A stretch of 64,000 bases of DNA, taken from Virgibacillus siamensis (lineage in GTDB: Bacteria > Bacillota > Bacilli > Bacillales > Amphibacillaceae). The stretch lies in assembly GCF_900162695.1 (NCBI RefSeq), contig NZ_FUIH01000007.1, positions 806,001 to 870,000 on the forward strand. Direction: 5' to 3'. Below are positions 41,825 through 47,934 of this stretch, piece after piece. How positions within the stretch are numbered: the stretch's first letter is position 1; each line of letters begins with the position of its first letter. The notes under the pieces are model-generated. The model ran no database searches and was not told the DNA's origin. It worked only from the letters and a program-made list of their open reading frames with translations. The translations under genes were made by a program, and so were the position numbers.

Positions 41825-42085
41825 ATGAGTAAAGTCTCAACATTTAAAAAAGTAAATAGGGTAATTAACAACTTGAAAAACGGGGATATTTTAACGAACA
41901 TATACGGTCGCACTTGTGTTTTCACAGTAAATAATGCGGGCGTTACATGGATGGAGGATATAGATATATGCCAACAAATTAACGGGGCGGATATTGCGAC
42001 TTACATCAAAAAACACAAATTAAAAGTAACGGACAACACAGATAATTATATTGATCCAGGAATCGAAGGAGAAGAAAACGTATAA
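41825..42085 (+). CDS. Hypothetical phage protein (86 aa), paralogue of the preceding gene
   Basis: 86 residues with a basic N-terminus (KVSTFKKVNRVINNL), then KNGDILTNIYGRTCVFTVNN and IATYIKKHKLKVTD, matching the preceding protein. AAAAGGAGG precedes the ATG. Beta-rich, perhaps a small SH3-like fold; function unknown. The gene ends at a bidirectional terminator. Confidence 0.75.
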   Translation: MSKVSTFKKVNRVINNLKNGDILTNIYGRTCVFTVNNAGVTWMEDIDICQQINGADIATYIKKHKLKVTDNTDNYIDPGIEGEENV

Positions 42086-42095
42086 AGATAAGAAT

Positions 42096-42124
42096 AGAGG
42101 GCTATTGCAGCCCTCTTATTGTTT
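42096..42124. terminator. Bidirectional terminator between switch modules
   Basis: AGAGGGCT and AGCCCTCT perfect arms with ATTGC loop, then TTATTGTTTTT. It lies between converging transcription units; the minus-strand regulator stop lies inside it. Confidence 0.85.
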
Positions 42125-42416
42125 TTACAACTTGTATATAATTCCGCACATCATCAGGCGTCATTTCCTGTTCTTCCATTTCTTTAATGAATTTCAACCA
42201 TTCTCCATTTATCATTTCATTGTCTGGATCATTAAACAAGAAACTCATTTCCACACCGTATATATCGCATAACCGCCTTAATACTTCCATTGTAGCTTCT
42301 GCGCCATGTTCAATCTTACCAATATAGGTAAAATGCACATCGGCTCTTTCTGCAACTTCACGCATGGTTAAACCATGCATATCACGCAGCATTTTTAATT
42401 TTTCCCCTAACTTCAT
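42102..42416 (-). CDS. Second XRE-family repressor
   Basis: 104 residues with the helix-turn-helix KLGEKLKMLRDMHGLTMREVAERADVHFTYIGKIEHG and a C-terminal extension (NGEWLKFIKEMEEQEMTPDDVRNYIQVVKTI). A GGGGTGATACA Shine-Dalgarno precedes the ATG. It is the minus-strand partner of a second divergent control region (42417-42543), different in sequence from module 1. A role in late or early timing, immunity, or a captured second lysogeny switch is possible. Confidence 0.88.
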   Translation of the reverse strand: MKLGEKLKMLRDMHGLTMREVAERADVHFTYIGKIEHGAEATMEVLRRLCDIYGVEMSFLFNDPDNEMINGEWLKFIKEMEEQEMTPDDVRNYIQVVKTIRGLQ

Positions 42417-42435
42417 TGTATCACCCCTTTCTAAT

Positions 42436-42512
42436 CATAGTATAACCGAAATCAAATAAATTTAAAAATCTTTATTTTTCCTGTTGACTTTGGGTATACT
42501 ATACTGTAGAAT
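42436..42512. promoter_or_regulatory. Switch module 2: promoter and GGKTATACTAT operators
   Basis: Plus-strand promoter TTGACT (42484-42489), 17 bases, TAGAAT (42507-42512). The spacer holds GGGTATACTATA (42492-42503). An inverted copy, CATAGTATAACC (42436-42447), lies in the promoter region of the minus-strand repressor. Related GGGTATAC words recur at 42626 and 42878. Confidence 0.7.
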
Positions 42513-42543
42513 AAGAATTAACAAATCAAAGGGGGAAAATAAT

Positions 42544-42708
42544 ATGAAACCAGAAATGACCGAAATATCCGTTAAGTTTTTCAATCAACTTACTAGAGAA
42601 AACAAAATCATGAAAGAAACATTAAGGGTATACACAAAAACAGAATTAGGCGGGGTGGCACAAAAAGCACTGGACAATATGAAAGAATTGGAAAAGAGGG
42701 ATAGATAA
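42544..42708 (+). CDS. Hypothetical phage protein (54 aa)
   Basis: 54 residues, helical and charged (MTEISVKFFNQLTRENKIMKET, KALDNMKELEKRD). An AAAGGGGG precedes the ATG. It is the first gene after the module 2 promoter. Function unknown. Confidence 0.7.
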   Translation: MKPEMTEISVKFFNQLTRENKIMKETLRVYTKTELGGVAQKALDNMKELEKRDR

Positions 42709-42851
42709 TGATTGGCTGGGCGGTTATTCTGATAGCTATTCTTGTAGTCGTTTTATTTGAAGATATAAATATAAGTAAAGGATGGATGAAAACAATTTTG
42801 TTAAGCGTAGTAATTACAAATTTAACTATAGTATTATTAAATATGTGTTGA
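42708..42851 (+). CDS. Small phage membrane protein (47 aa)
   Basis: 47 residues with two hydrophobic segments (IGWAVILIAILVVVLF and ILLSVVITNLTIVLLNMC) around a short polar loop. The start ATG shares its A with the preceding stop (TAATG). Not recognised; tiny membrane proteins in early phage regions often act in exclusion or host takeover, but this is not shown. Confidence 0.65.
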   Translation: MIGWAVILIAILVVVLFEDINISKGWMKTILLSVVITNLTIVLLNMC

Positions 42852-42887
42852 CTTTCCGAATACATTCTGTATAATAAGGGTATACAG
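42848..42887 (+). promoter_or_regulatory. Promoter with CTGTATA-N7-TATACAG operator before the third XRE gene
   Basis: TTGACT (42848-42853), 16 bases, TATAAT (42870-42875). A perfect inverted repeat CTGTATA (42867-42873) / TATACAG (42881-42887) covers the -10. It contains the GGGTATAC word of module 2. Confidence 0.75.
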
Positions 42888-42908
42888 TAATTAGAAAGGA
42901 GGTACACA

Positions 42909-43094
42909 ATGAACACGCGCCAACTAAGAGCATTACGCACCAAGAAAGGCTACACACAAACGAAATTCGCACAAATACTCAACATAGACCGGACATATTA
43001 CAACATGATCGAAAACAACAAGAAAGAACCGTCACTAAGATTACTTACTAAAATAGCAAAAGAGTTAAACGTATCAATCAAAAAATTCTTTTAA
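42909..43094 (+). CDS. XRE-family regulator (61 aa)
   Basis: 61 residues, a single helix-turn-helix domain (RQLRALRTKKGYTQTKFAQILNIDRTYYNMIENNKKEPSL, then KELNVSIKKFF). AAAGGAGGT precedes the ATG. It has its own promoter and operator. It is probably the Cro-type partner of the second repressor. Confidence 0.88.
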   Translation: MNTRQLRALRTKKGYTQTKFAQILNIDRTYYNMIENNKKEPSLRLLTKIAKELNVSIKKFF

Positions 43095-43107
43095 GGAGTT
43101 GTAGAAT

Positions 43108-43194
43108 GTGATTCAAGATAAAGTAGACGCAGTATTACAGGTATTGTTTGTCGCATCGTTGGTATTCTTGTATTTCGTACTTACACATATTTAG
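43108..43194 (+). CDS. Tiny phage membrane peptide (28 aa)
   Basis: 28 residues: MIQDKVDAVL followed by one membrane span QVLFVASLVFLYFVLTHI. GTG start with TTAAGGAGTTG upstream. Unknown function. Confidence 0.55.
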   Translation: MIQDKVDAVLQVLFVASLVFLYFVLTHI

Positions 43195-43203
43195 GAGGAC
43201 ACA

Positions 43204-43284
43204 ATGAAAAATACACTAATCGCATTACTCGGAACAACACAAATCGCAGCTACATTATTAATTATATTGGAGGTATTAGGATGA
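43204..43284 (+). CDS. Tiny phage hydrophobic peptide (26 aa)
   Basis: 26 residues, MKNTLIALLGTTQIAATLLI then ILEVLG, nearly all hydrophobic. TTTAGGAGGAC precedes the ATG, and the stop overlaps the next start (ATGA). Unknown function. Confidence 0.55.
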   Translation: MKNTLIALLGTTQIAATLLIILEVLG

Positions 43285-43391
43285 CACCGAATGACTTTTT
43301 AAACAGTTGTTTGCTAGAAGGAATATCCAAAGAGGAGATCGAAAGCGCAGTAAATAAAATGATGGAGGGGTTAAATAATGACACTCAATGA
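43281..43391 (+). CDS. Hypothetical phage protein (36 aa)
   Basis: 36 residues: MTPNDFLNSCLLEGISKEEI, later SAVNKMMEGLNND. Overlaps both neighbours (4 and 14 bases). TTGGAGGT lies upstream. Amphipathic helices; unknown function. Confidence 0.6.
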   Translation: MTPNDFLNSCLLEGISKEEIESAVNKMMEGLNNDTQ

Positions 43392-43731
43392 TATTAAATG
43401 GTTGGCTATGCAGAATCAGAAGGCTTACGACAATTACGGGGTTCTAAGCACGTATCACAATGTATTCAAGGAAATATACCAGGTACACATGACAAACGAT
43501 TCATTCATCGAATCAGCAGGAGGACACTATGTAACAGTAGAGGGGCAGCGTTTCCGATTCATGCATGACGGAACAGAATACTTTACTTTGGCAGATGACG
43601 ACACATACGAGGAATTTATGGAACGCTTTTTCCCTGATGTAGACGATGAATCTTTTATAGTAGAATACCAGTCGAACGAACAGAAATTGCAAGCTGTTGG
43701 AATGTCTGAAAAAGAATTTGTGGAGGGATAA
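43378..43731 (+). CDS. Hypothetical phage protein (117 aa)
   Basis: 117 residues, acidic towards the end (DDDTYEEFMERFFPDVDDES). ATGGAGGGG precedes the ATG inside the preceding gene. No family recognised. Confidence 0.75.
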   Translation: MTLNDIKWLAMQNQKAYDNYGVLSTYHNVFKEIYQVHMTNDSFIESAGGHYVTVEGQRFRFMHDGTEYFTLADDDTYEEFMERFFPDVDDESFIVEYQSNEQKLQAVGMSEKEFVEG

Positions 43732-43732
43732 C

Positions 43733-43918
43733 ATGAAAATAAAATTATTTTATGACAGTAAATACAGATACGATTCAATAGCTGAAATGCAAGAAGAAGT
43801 GAACGACTTTATTGAATTCAGAGACGTTATTGACATTAAGATTACATCAGAAGGTGCGGAAAACGGACATAGTTACATGATAATGGTTTTGTACAAAGAA
43901 ACAAGGGGCTTGGATTAA
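43733..43918 (+). CDS. Cse60-like small protein (61 aa)
   Basis: 61 residues: MKIKLFYDSKYRYDSIAEMQ, then VNDFIEFRDVIDIKIT and a final SYMIMVLYKE. The opening (K-I-x-F-Y-D-S) and the alternation of strand and helix resemble the Cse60 small proteins found in sporulation and phage contexts. TGGAGGG precedes the ATG at 43733; a longer upstream ATG overlaps the previous gene without a binding site. It is followed by a GGGGCTT/AAGCCCC hairpin that lacks a T-run. Confidence 0.65.
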   Translation: MKIKLFYDSKYRYDSIAEMQEEVNDFIEFRDVIDIKITSEGAENGHSYMIMVLYKETRGLD

Positions 43919-43958
43919 GCCCCTTGCAATACACACCAAATTATTAGGAGGATTTTAT

Positions 43959-44627
43959 ATGAGTGAGAAGAAATTAGTTAAAAAGTTAGCAGAAGTAATG
44001 AAACAAGTAAAATACATTCAGAAAAAAGGATTTAACAATTTTAATAAGTATAAATATGCAACTGAATCAGATGTACAGGAAAAAATAAGGGAAGTTTTGG
44101 CAGAGCAAGAGGTTATTATGTTGCCTGATGTTGTTGAACACACAACCAGAGAACACACTAATCGAAGTGGAAAAACAGAGTACATTGCTACAGTTAAAGT
44201 TAAATTTACATTCATTGATGGTGAAACTGGCGAAGAACTTTCGATTCACAGTGCAGGGGAAGGGCAAGACTCAGGAGACAAAGCGGTTTACAAGGCTATC
44301 ACAGGGGCGCAAAAATACGCATTAATGAAAGCCTTCATGATTCCAACTGGAGACGATCCAGAAGCTGATAACGGAGTTGACGAAAGAAACAGCGGTAAAC
44401 AAAGTAAATCAAAACAACAAAAACAAGAAACTAATCCATTAAACAGCGAAATCACAACCAAATTTGCAACAGCGATCCAAACAGCAGGCGGGAAAGACGC
44501 ACTATACGAAAAGCTAGGCAAGTCTAAAAAGGACATGGAAACACTTTTACAATCAGGCAGCAAGAAACAAAAGGAAGGCATGATTAACCAACTTGATACA
44601 ATCCTGATTGACGGAAAGGGTGCTTAA
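43959..44627 (+). CDS. erf: ERF superfamily single-strand annealing protein
   Basis: 222 residues. The N-terminal two thirds form the ERF domain: KLAEVMKQVKYIQKKGFNNFNKYKYATESDV and the hallmark SAGEGQDSGDKAVYKAITGAQKYALMKAF (about 92-120). The C-terminal part is polar, Lys/Gln-rich. ERF proteins anneal complementary single strands in phage recombination and replication. It follows with two genes' distance to a YqaJ-type nuclease, a common pair. TTAGGAGG precedes the ATG. Confidence 0.92.
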   Translation: MSEKKLVKKLAEVMKQVKYIQKKGFNNFNKYKYATESDVQEKIREVLAEQEVIMLPDVVEHTTREHTNRSGKTEYIATVKVKFTFIDGETGEELSIHSAGEGQDSGDKAVYKAITGAQKYALMKAFMIPTGDDPEADNGVDERNSGKQSKSKQQKQETNPLNSEITTKFATAIQTAGGKDALYEKLGKSKKDMETLLQSGSKKQKEGMINQLDTILIDGKGA

Positions 44628-44628
44628 T

Positions 44629-44868
44629 ATGAGTGAACGTTTAAAACATATAAAAGAATTTGTGGAACTAGCCGAATTACCTTATGAGGATATTGTATGG
44701 CTTATAGAACAAGTGGAGTTATATGAAGAATGCCGAAAGGACGCAATTAAACTACACCAACAAAACAAATGGTATCGAGAAGCATTAGAAAGTATAGCTA
44801 AAGCGACTTCACATAATAAAATGTGGAAGCATACAGCAATTGAAACATTGAAAGATGATGAAAAATGA
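44629..44868 (+). CDS. Hypothetical phage protein (79 aa) sharing its 5' end with a later gene
   Basis: 79 residues. The first 28 (MSERLKHIKEFVELAELPYE onwards) are identical to the start of the protein at 46434-46673, and the DNA is the same over the first 85 bases with one change. The rest (EECRKDAIKLHQQNKWYREALESI) is different. The GGAAAGGGTGC Shine-Dalgarno lies in the end of the erf gene. Function unknown. Confidence 0.75.
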   Translation: MSERLKHIKEFVELAELPYEDIVWLIEQVELYEECRKDAIKLHQQNKWYREALESIAKATSHNKMWKHTAIETLKDDEK

Positions 44869-45440
44869 TAACTGAAACGGAATCCCGCGCGAATTTTATA
44901 GGCGGTTCAGAAGCTAACATGATATACATGAATTACAACACAAAAACATTTCGTGAATGGTGGAGTAACAAACTTGAAGGCGTTGTACCTGAAACGCCTT
45001 CTAATCTCCACATGTCAGTCGGAACTATATTAGAGCATGACATAATCGACCTATACGAATCAATAAACAACGTAACCGGAATTCGTGACGATCAAAAAAT
45101 AAAAGGAATCGCACGGGCCAACACAGATTATATCCTAAATGATTGCATCATAGACGTAAAGGCATCCAAAAAAGCGTCTGAATGGTTTTCTAAGCAACGA
45201 ATACCAATACACTACAAAAGACAATTAATCCATTACGCATATGTCTATGGCTTTTCTAAGGGTATGCTTATTGCTTACCAAGTGGACGATGATTTATTGG
45301 ATAATCCATTCATGGAATTAAGCAGAAATAACCTATACGAGATACCAGTTGAAATAACCGAACAGGATATACAGACACACAAAACTAAAATAGAGTTCTT
45401 AGAGTACTGCAAGGGAAATAATATTATGCCGGAGGGGTAG
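44865..45440 (+). CDS. YqaJ-like phage recombination nuclease
   Basis: 191 residues. The N-terminal NFIGGSEANMIYM, the helix FREWWSNKLEGV, the phrase MSVGTILEHDIIDLYE and the catalytic strand NTDYILNDCIIDVKAS (D...D-V-K) follow the PD-(D/E)XK pattern of YqaJ/lambda-exonuclease-like viral recombinases. It lies one gene after ERF, so the pair would form a two-component nuclease-annealase system. The length is short for the family (usually 200-300). Confidence 0.75.
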   Translation: MITETESRANFIGGSEANMIYMNYNTKTFREWWSNKLEGVVPETPSNLHMSVGTILEHDIIDLYESINNVTGIRDDQKIKGIARANTDYILNDCIIDVKASKKASEWFSKQRIPIHYKRQLIHYAYVYGFSKGMLIAYQVDDDLLDNPFMELSRNNLYEIPVEITEQDIQTHKTKIEFLEYCKGNNIMPEG

Positions 45441-45443
45441 AAA

Positions 45444-45701
45444 ATGAGTGAACGGTTGGAGAGATTCAGAAATTCAGTATTAATAAATGATAAGACTGAT
45501 TACATGGGAGTCAATATAACAACAGTACGTACTAATTCAGCCCTATATGTATGCAGGCATGCTGAACAACTCGAATCCGAAAATGAACGGTTGCGAAAAA
45601 CACTAAAACAAATCCAATTAAAAGCAGCATCACCCGGATTGCATTTTATTGACAGATTAACCGATATTCAAAAATTAGCGAAAATGGAGGAATCGGAATG
45701 A
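45444..45701 (+). CDS. Hypothetical phage protein (85 aa)
   Basis: 85 residues: MSERLERFRNSVLINDKTDY, then AEQLESENERLRKTLKQIQL, a coiled-coil stretch whose coding DNA (32 bases) is repeated exactly in the gene at 46434. CCGGAGGGG precedes the ATG. Unknown function. Confidence 0.72.
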   Translation: MSERLERFRNSVLINDKTDYMGVNITTVRTNSALYVCRHAEQLESENERLRKTLKQIQLKAASPGLHFIDRLTDIQKLAKMEESE

Positions 45702-46252
45702 GTAAGGTTAAGTTGACGGAATATGAAGCGAAGATAGTAAAGGATTTTGAAAAGGACTACGATTCATACGGGAATGTTCCAATGTCTAAAATAGTTGATG
45801 CGTTGTGTAACGGCTATGAAGTAGAACCGGAGTATAAAGTCGGGGATTATGTAACAAGAATAATTACTGGGCAGAATGCTCGCCCACAAGATGATAAAAA
45901 TCTACTAGAAGGCAGAACGTTTGTAATAAGTGAGGTTGCTGATGATTTTGTTACCGATGAGGGTGGAATGAAGCATTTAATGTGGAATATCCGCCACGCC
46001 ACCGAATCTGAAATAGCAGAAGAAAAAGAACGTAGATGGTGGGCGGAATATGGCAGGGGGGTTAAAGAATATAAAAAGGGCGATATTTTCAAACATGGAA
46101 CACAAATATTTGAGGTACTAAGGATTGATGAAAGTGTTAATTATTCAGTTAAATTTTTAAACGAGTACGAAAATATTGATGGAGTACATCCAGATGCTAT
46201 ACAAATACTTTGCTTTGCAGAAAATCGCGTGGATTGGGGTGAGGGTGAATGA
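45698..46252 (+). CDS. Hypothetical phage protein (184 aa)
   Basis: 184 residues with two similar small beta modules: EYKVGDYVTRII...EGRTFVISEV (about 47-85) and EYKKGDIFKHGTQIFEVLRID (about 126-146). Both begin with Y-K-x-G-D, like SH3-type barrels. GGAGGAATCGGA precedes the ATG. Function unknown. Confidence 0.75.
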   Translation: MSKVKLTEYEAKIVKDFEKDYDSYGNVPMSKIVDALCNGYEVEPEYKVGDYVTRIITGQNARPQDDKNLLEGRTFVISEVADDFVTDEGGMKHLMWNIRHATESEIAEEKERRWWAEYGRGVKEYKKGDIFKHGTQIFEVLRIDESVNYSVKFLNEYENIDGVHPDAIQILCFAENRVDWGEGE

Positions 46253-46437
46253 TAGACAATAGATTAATAAACAAGGATTTAGAAAACGAACTGCTAGACG
46301 TGATAAAAGGGCATATACAAGACGGTGAAAAGCCATCTAAAATCATTTGTACTTTGACAGAATTACTGGGTATAGCTACAGATGAAACGTTTAGAGACTT
46401 TGAATTAACCGAACGTGAGGAGGACGACAAAATATGA
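46249..46437 (+). CDS. Hypothetical phage protein (62 aa)
   Basis: 62 residues, helical and acidic (NKDLENELLDVIKGHIQDGEK, LTEREEDDKI). It overlaps both neighbours by four bases. Function unknown. Confidence 0.7.
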   Translation: MIDNRLINKDLENELLDVIKGHIQDGEKPSKIICTLTELLGIATDETFRDFELTEREEDDKI

Positions 46438-46673
46438 GTGAACGTTTAAAACATATAAAAGAATTTGTGGAACTAGCCGAATTACCTTATGAGGATATTG
46501 TATGGCTTATCGAACAAGCAGAACGCGGCGAACAACTCGAATCCGAAAATGAACGGTTGCGGAATAAAAACGATGAATTAATAGGCGTTGTCCGGGATTA
46601 TACCCATCGAGATAAAAGGGCGTATCGTTTGTATGGCGAATGGATCAAAGAACAGGATAGCGAAACCGAATGA
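46434..46673 (+). CDS. Mosaic hypothetical phage protein (79 aa)
   Basis: 79 residues. The first 28 residues equal those of the protein at 44629, and the next block (EQLESENERLR) equals that of the protein at 45444, with DNA identity of 84 of 85 and 32 of 32 bases. The C-terminus (VVRDYTHRDKRAYRLYGEWI) is unique. The gene therefore looks assembled from its upstream neighbours by recombination. TGAGGAGGAC precedes the ATG. Confidence 0.75.
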   Translation: MSERLKHIKEFVELAELPYEDIVWLIEQAERGEQLESENERLRNKNDELIGVVRDYTHRDKRAYRLYGEWIKEQDSETE

Positions 46674-46789
46674 ATAACCATTACTACACCGAATTACTAA
46701 AGATACTCGACTACAACAAGCAACTAGGCTACACCAAAATAGAGATAGACATAGACAAATTAGAGGAACTGATCAGGGCGCTGCAATAG
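46670..46789 (+). CDS. Hypothetical phage protein (39 aa)
   Basis: 39 residues: MNNHYYTELLKILDYNKQLG, then YTKIEIDIDKLEELIRALQ. It overlaps the preceding stop (ATGA) and ends in a terminator hairpin. Function unknown. Confidence 0.6.
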   Translation: MNNHYYTELLKILDYNKQLGYTKIEIDIDKLEELIRALQ

Positions 46790-46803
46790 CGCCTATTATT
46801 TTA
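46775..46803 (+). terminator. Terminator closing the first early phage operon
   Basis: GGCGCT and AGCGCC arms around GCAAT, followed by TATTATTTT. Confidence 0.75.
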
Positions 46804-46925
46804 TCTTATATCTATTAAACTATCTCGATAAGTAAATACTATCAATTATTTTCTACAAAGTATAGTTTTTAGTAGAATTGTATGATACAATATAATCAAA
46901 TGTTATGAAAGGTGGTCAACACAAT

Positions 46926-47087
46926 ATGGAATTGATAACAAGTAGAGAGTTGTCAGAAACACTGCAAGTAACGGAGATGACGCTATGGAGATGGAGAGAG
47001 CAAGGGATGCCGTGTAGACGACTTGGCAGTAGAACCATACGCTACGAACTGGACAAGGTAATGAATTGGCTAGAAAACGGAAAATAA
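46926..47087 (+). CDS. Helix-turn-helix protein, excisionase-like (HTH_17)
   Basis: 53 residues: SRELSETLQVTEMTLWRWRE, then GMPCRRLGSRTIRYELDKVMNWL, a winged MerR-like fold as in small excisionase-type DNA-binding proteins. GAAAGGTGGTC precedes the ATG. It comes directly before the replication initiator, so a role as a replication or promoter regulator is as likely as excision. Confidence 0.85.
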   Translation: MELITSRELSETLQVTEMTLWRWREQGMPCRRLGSRTIRYELDKVMNWLENGK

Positions 47088-47100
47088 GGAGGGAGGGAAT

Positions 47101-47934
47101 ATGTCAACAGGTGGTTTTTTCAAAATGAGCCGTGAAGTATTTGAAAATCCAATATGGAACGATGTACCGAAATTCAGGATTTTCTTTTATATTGTCGGTC
47201 AAGCAGTATTCGCAGAAGAAGGGGTTAACAAAGCAGGAATTAAAATAGAAAGAGGTCAATATCTTAGATCGTACCGAAATTTAAGAAGTGATTTGGAATA
47301 TGTTGAGAATCGCTCTATTAAAAAATATTCACTTTCACTGATTAAGAAGAAAATCGAACAGTTAGTTAAAGAAGAACGATTGAAAATTGAAGATACCGAA
47401 CTGGGAACACTCTTCACAGTGGTGAACTATGCGTCATATCAAGGTTTTTACGACACAAAAACAAACAATGAGAACGCAGAAAGAACGGAGAGAGAACGGA
47501 ACGAGAACGGAGAGAGAACAGAACGAGAACAGAACGAGAACAATAATAATAATGTTAATAAGGCTAATAAAGAAAATAAGGTTAAGAAAGAGAGACATCT
47601 CGACTACGTACTGTTAACTGACAAAGAATATAAACGATTAATTGACGACTACGGTAAAAGTGTAATTGATTCTAAGATTGAGGATTTAAACAATTACATT
47701 GGTTCATCAGGCAGAAAATACAAAGACCATAATTTGACATTGAGGAAGTTTCTTAAAAGCGATGGGATTCAGAAGATCGAGAAAAAAACTAAGCAAGATG
47801 TAAAAGACGAAATAAAGGGATATATAAAAGAGATAGATTCGGCACTTGCTATGGGAGATGATTATTGGAGTATGCAACCAGATAAATATAAAGAACTATT
47901 AGAAGAGAGGGAACAACTTGCAAAACAACTTTGA
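47101..47934 (+). CDS. Phage replication initiator (replisome organiser-like) with iterons
   Basis: 277 residues. The N-terminal winged-helix-like domain (FFKMSREVFENPIWNDVPKF, GIKIERGQYLRSYRNLRSDL) matches phage replication organisers of the DnaD-like/replisome group. The middle is low-complexity, rich in Arg, Glu and Asn (ERTERERNENGERTEREQNE), and is encoded by an 11-bp DNA repeat. The C-terminal part (YVLLTDKEYKRLIDDYGKS, NLTLRKFLKSDGI) is a helical module seen in such proteins. The layout, with repeats in the middle of the gene, resembles lambda O. Start ATG follows GGAGGGAGG. Confidence 0.82.
   Translation: MSTGGFFKMSREVFENPIWNDVPKFRIFFYIVGQAVFAEEGVNKAGIKIERGQYLRSYRNLRSDLEYVENRSIKKYSLSLIKKKIEQLVKEERLKIEDTELGTLFTVVNYASYQGFYDTKTNNENAERTERERNENGERTEREQNENNNNNVNKANKENKVKKERHLDYVLLTDKEYKRLIDDYGKSVIDSKIEDLNNYIGSSGRKYKDHNLTLRKFLKSDGIQKIEKKTKQDVKDEIKGYIKEIDSALAMGDDYWSMQPDKYKELLEEREQLAKQL
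47470..47590 (+). other. Probable phage replication origin (11-bp iterons plus AT-rich region)
   Basis: GAGAAC occurs at 47470, 47492, 47503, 47514, 47525 and 47536, with AAGAAC at 47481: seven words at exact 11-base steps. The following 45 bases (47542 on) are almost all A and T. Iterons with an adjacent AT-rich unwinding region in an initiator gene are the classic form of a phage origin. Confidence 0.7.
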
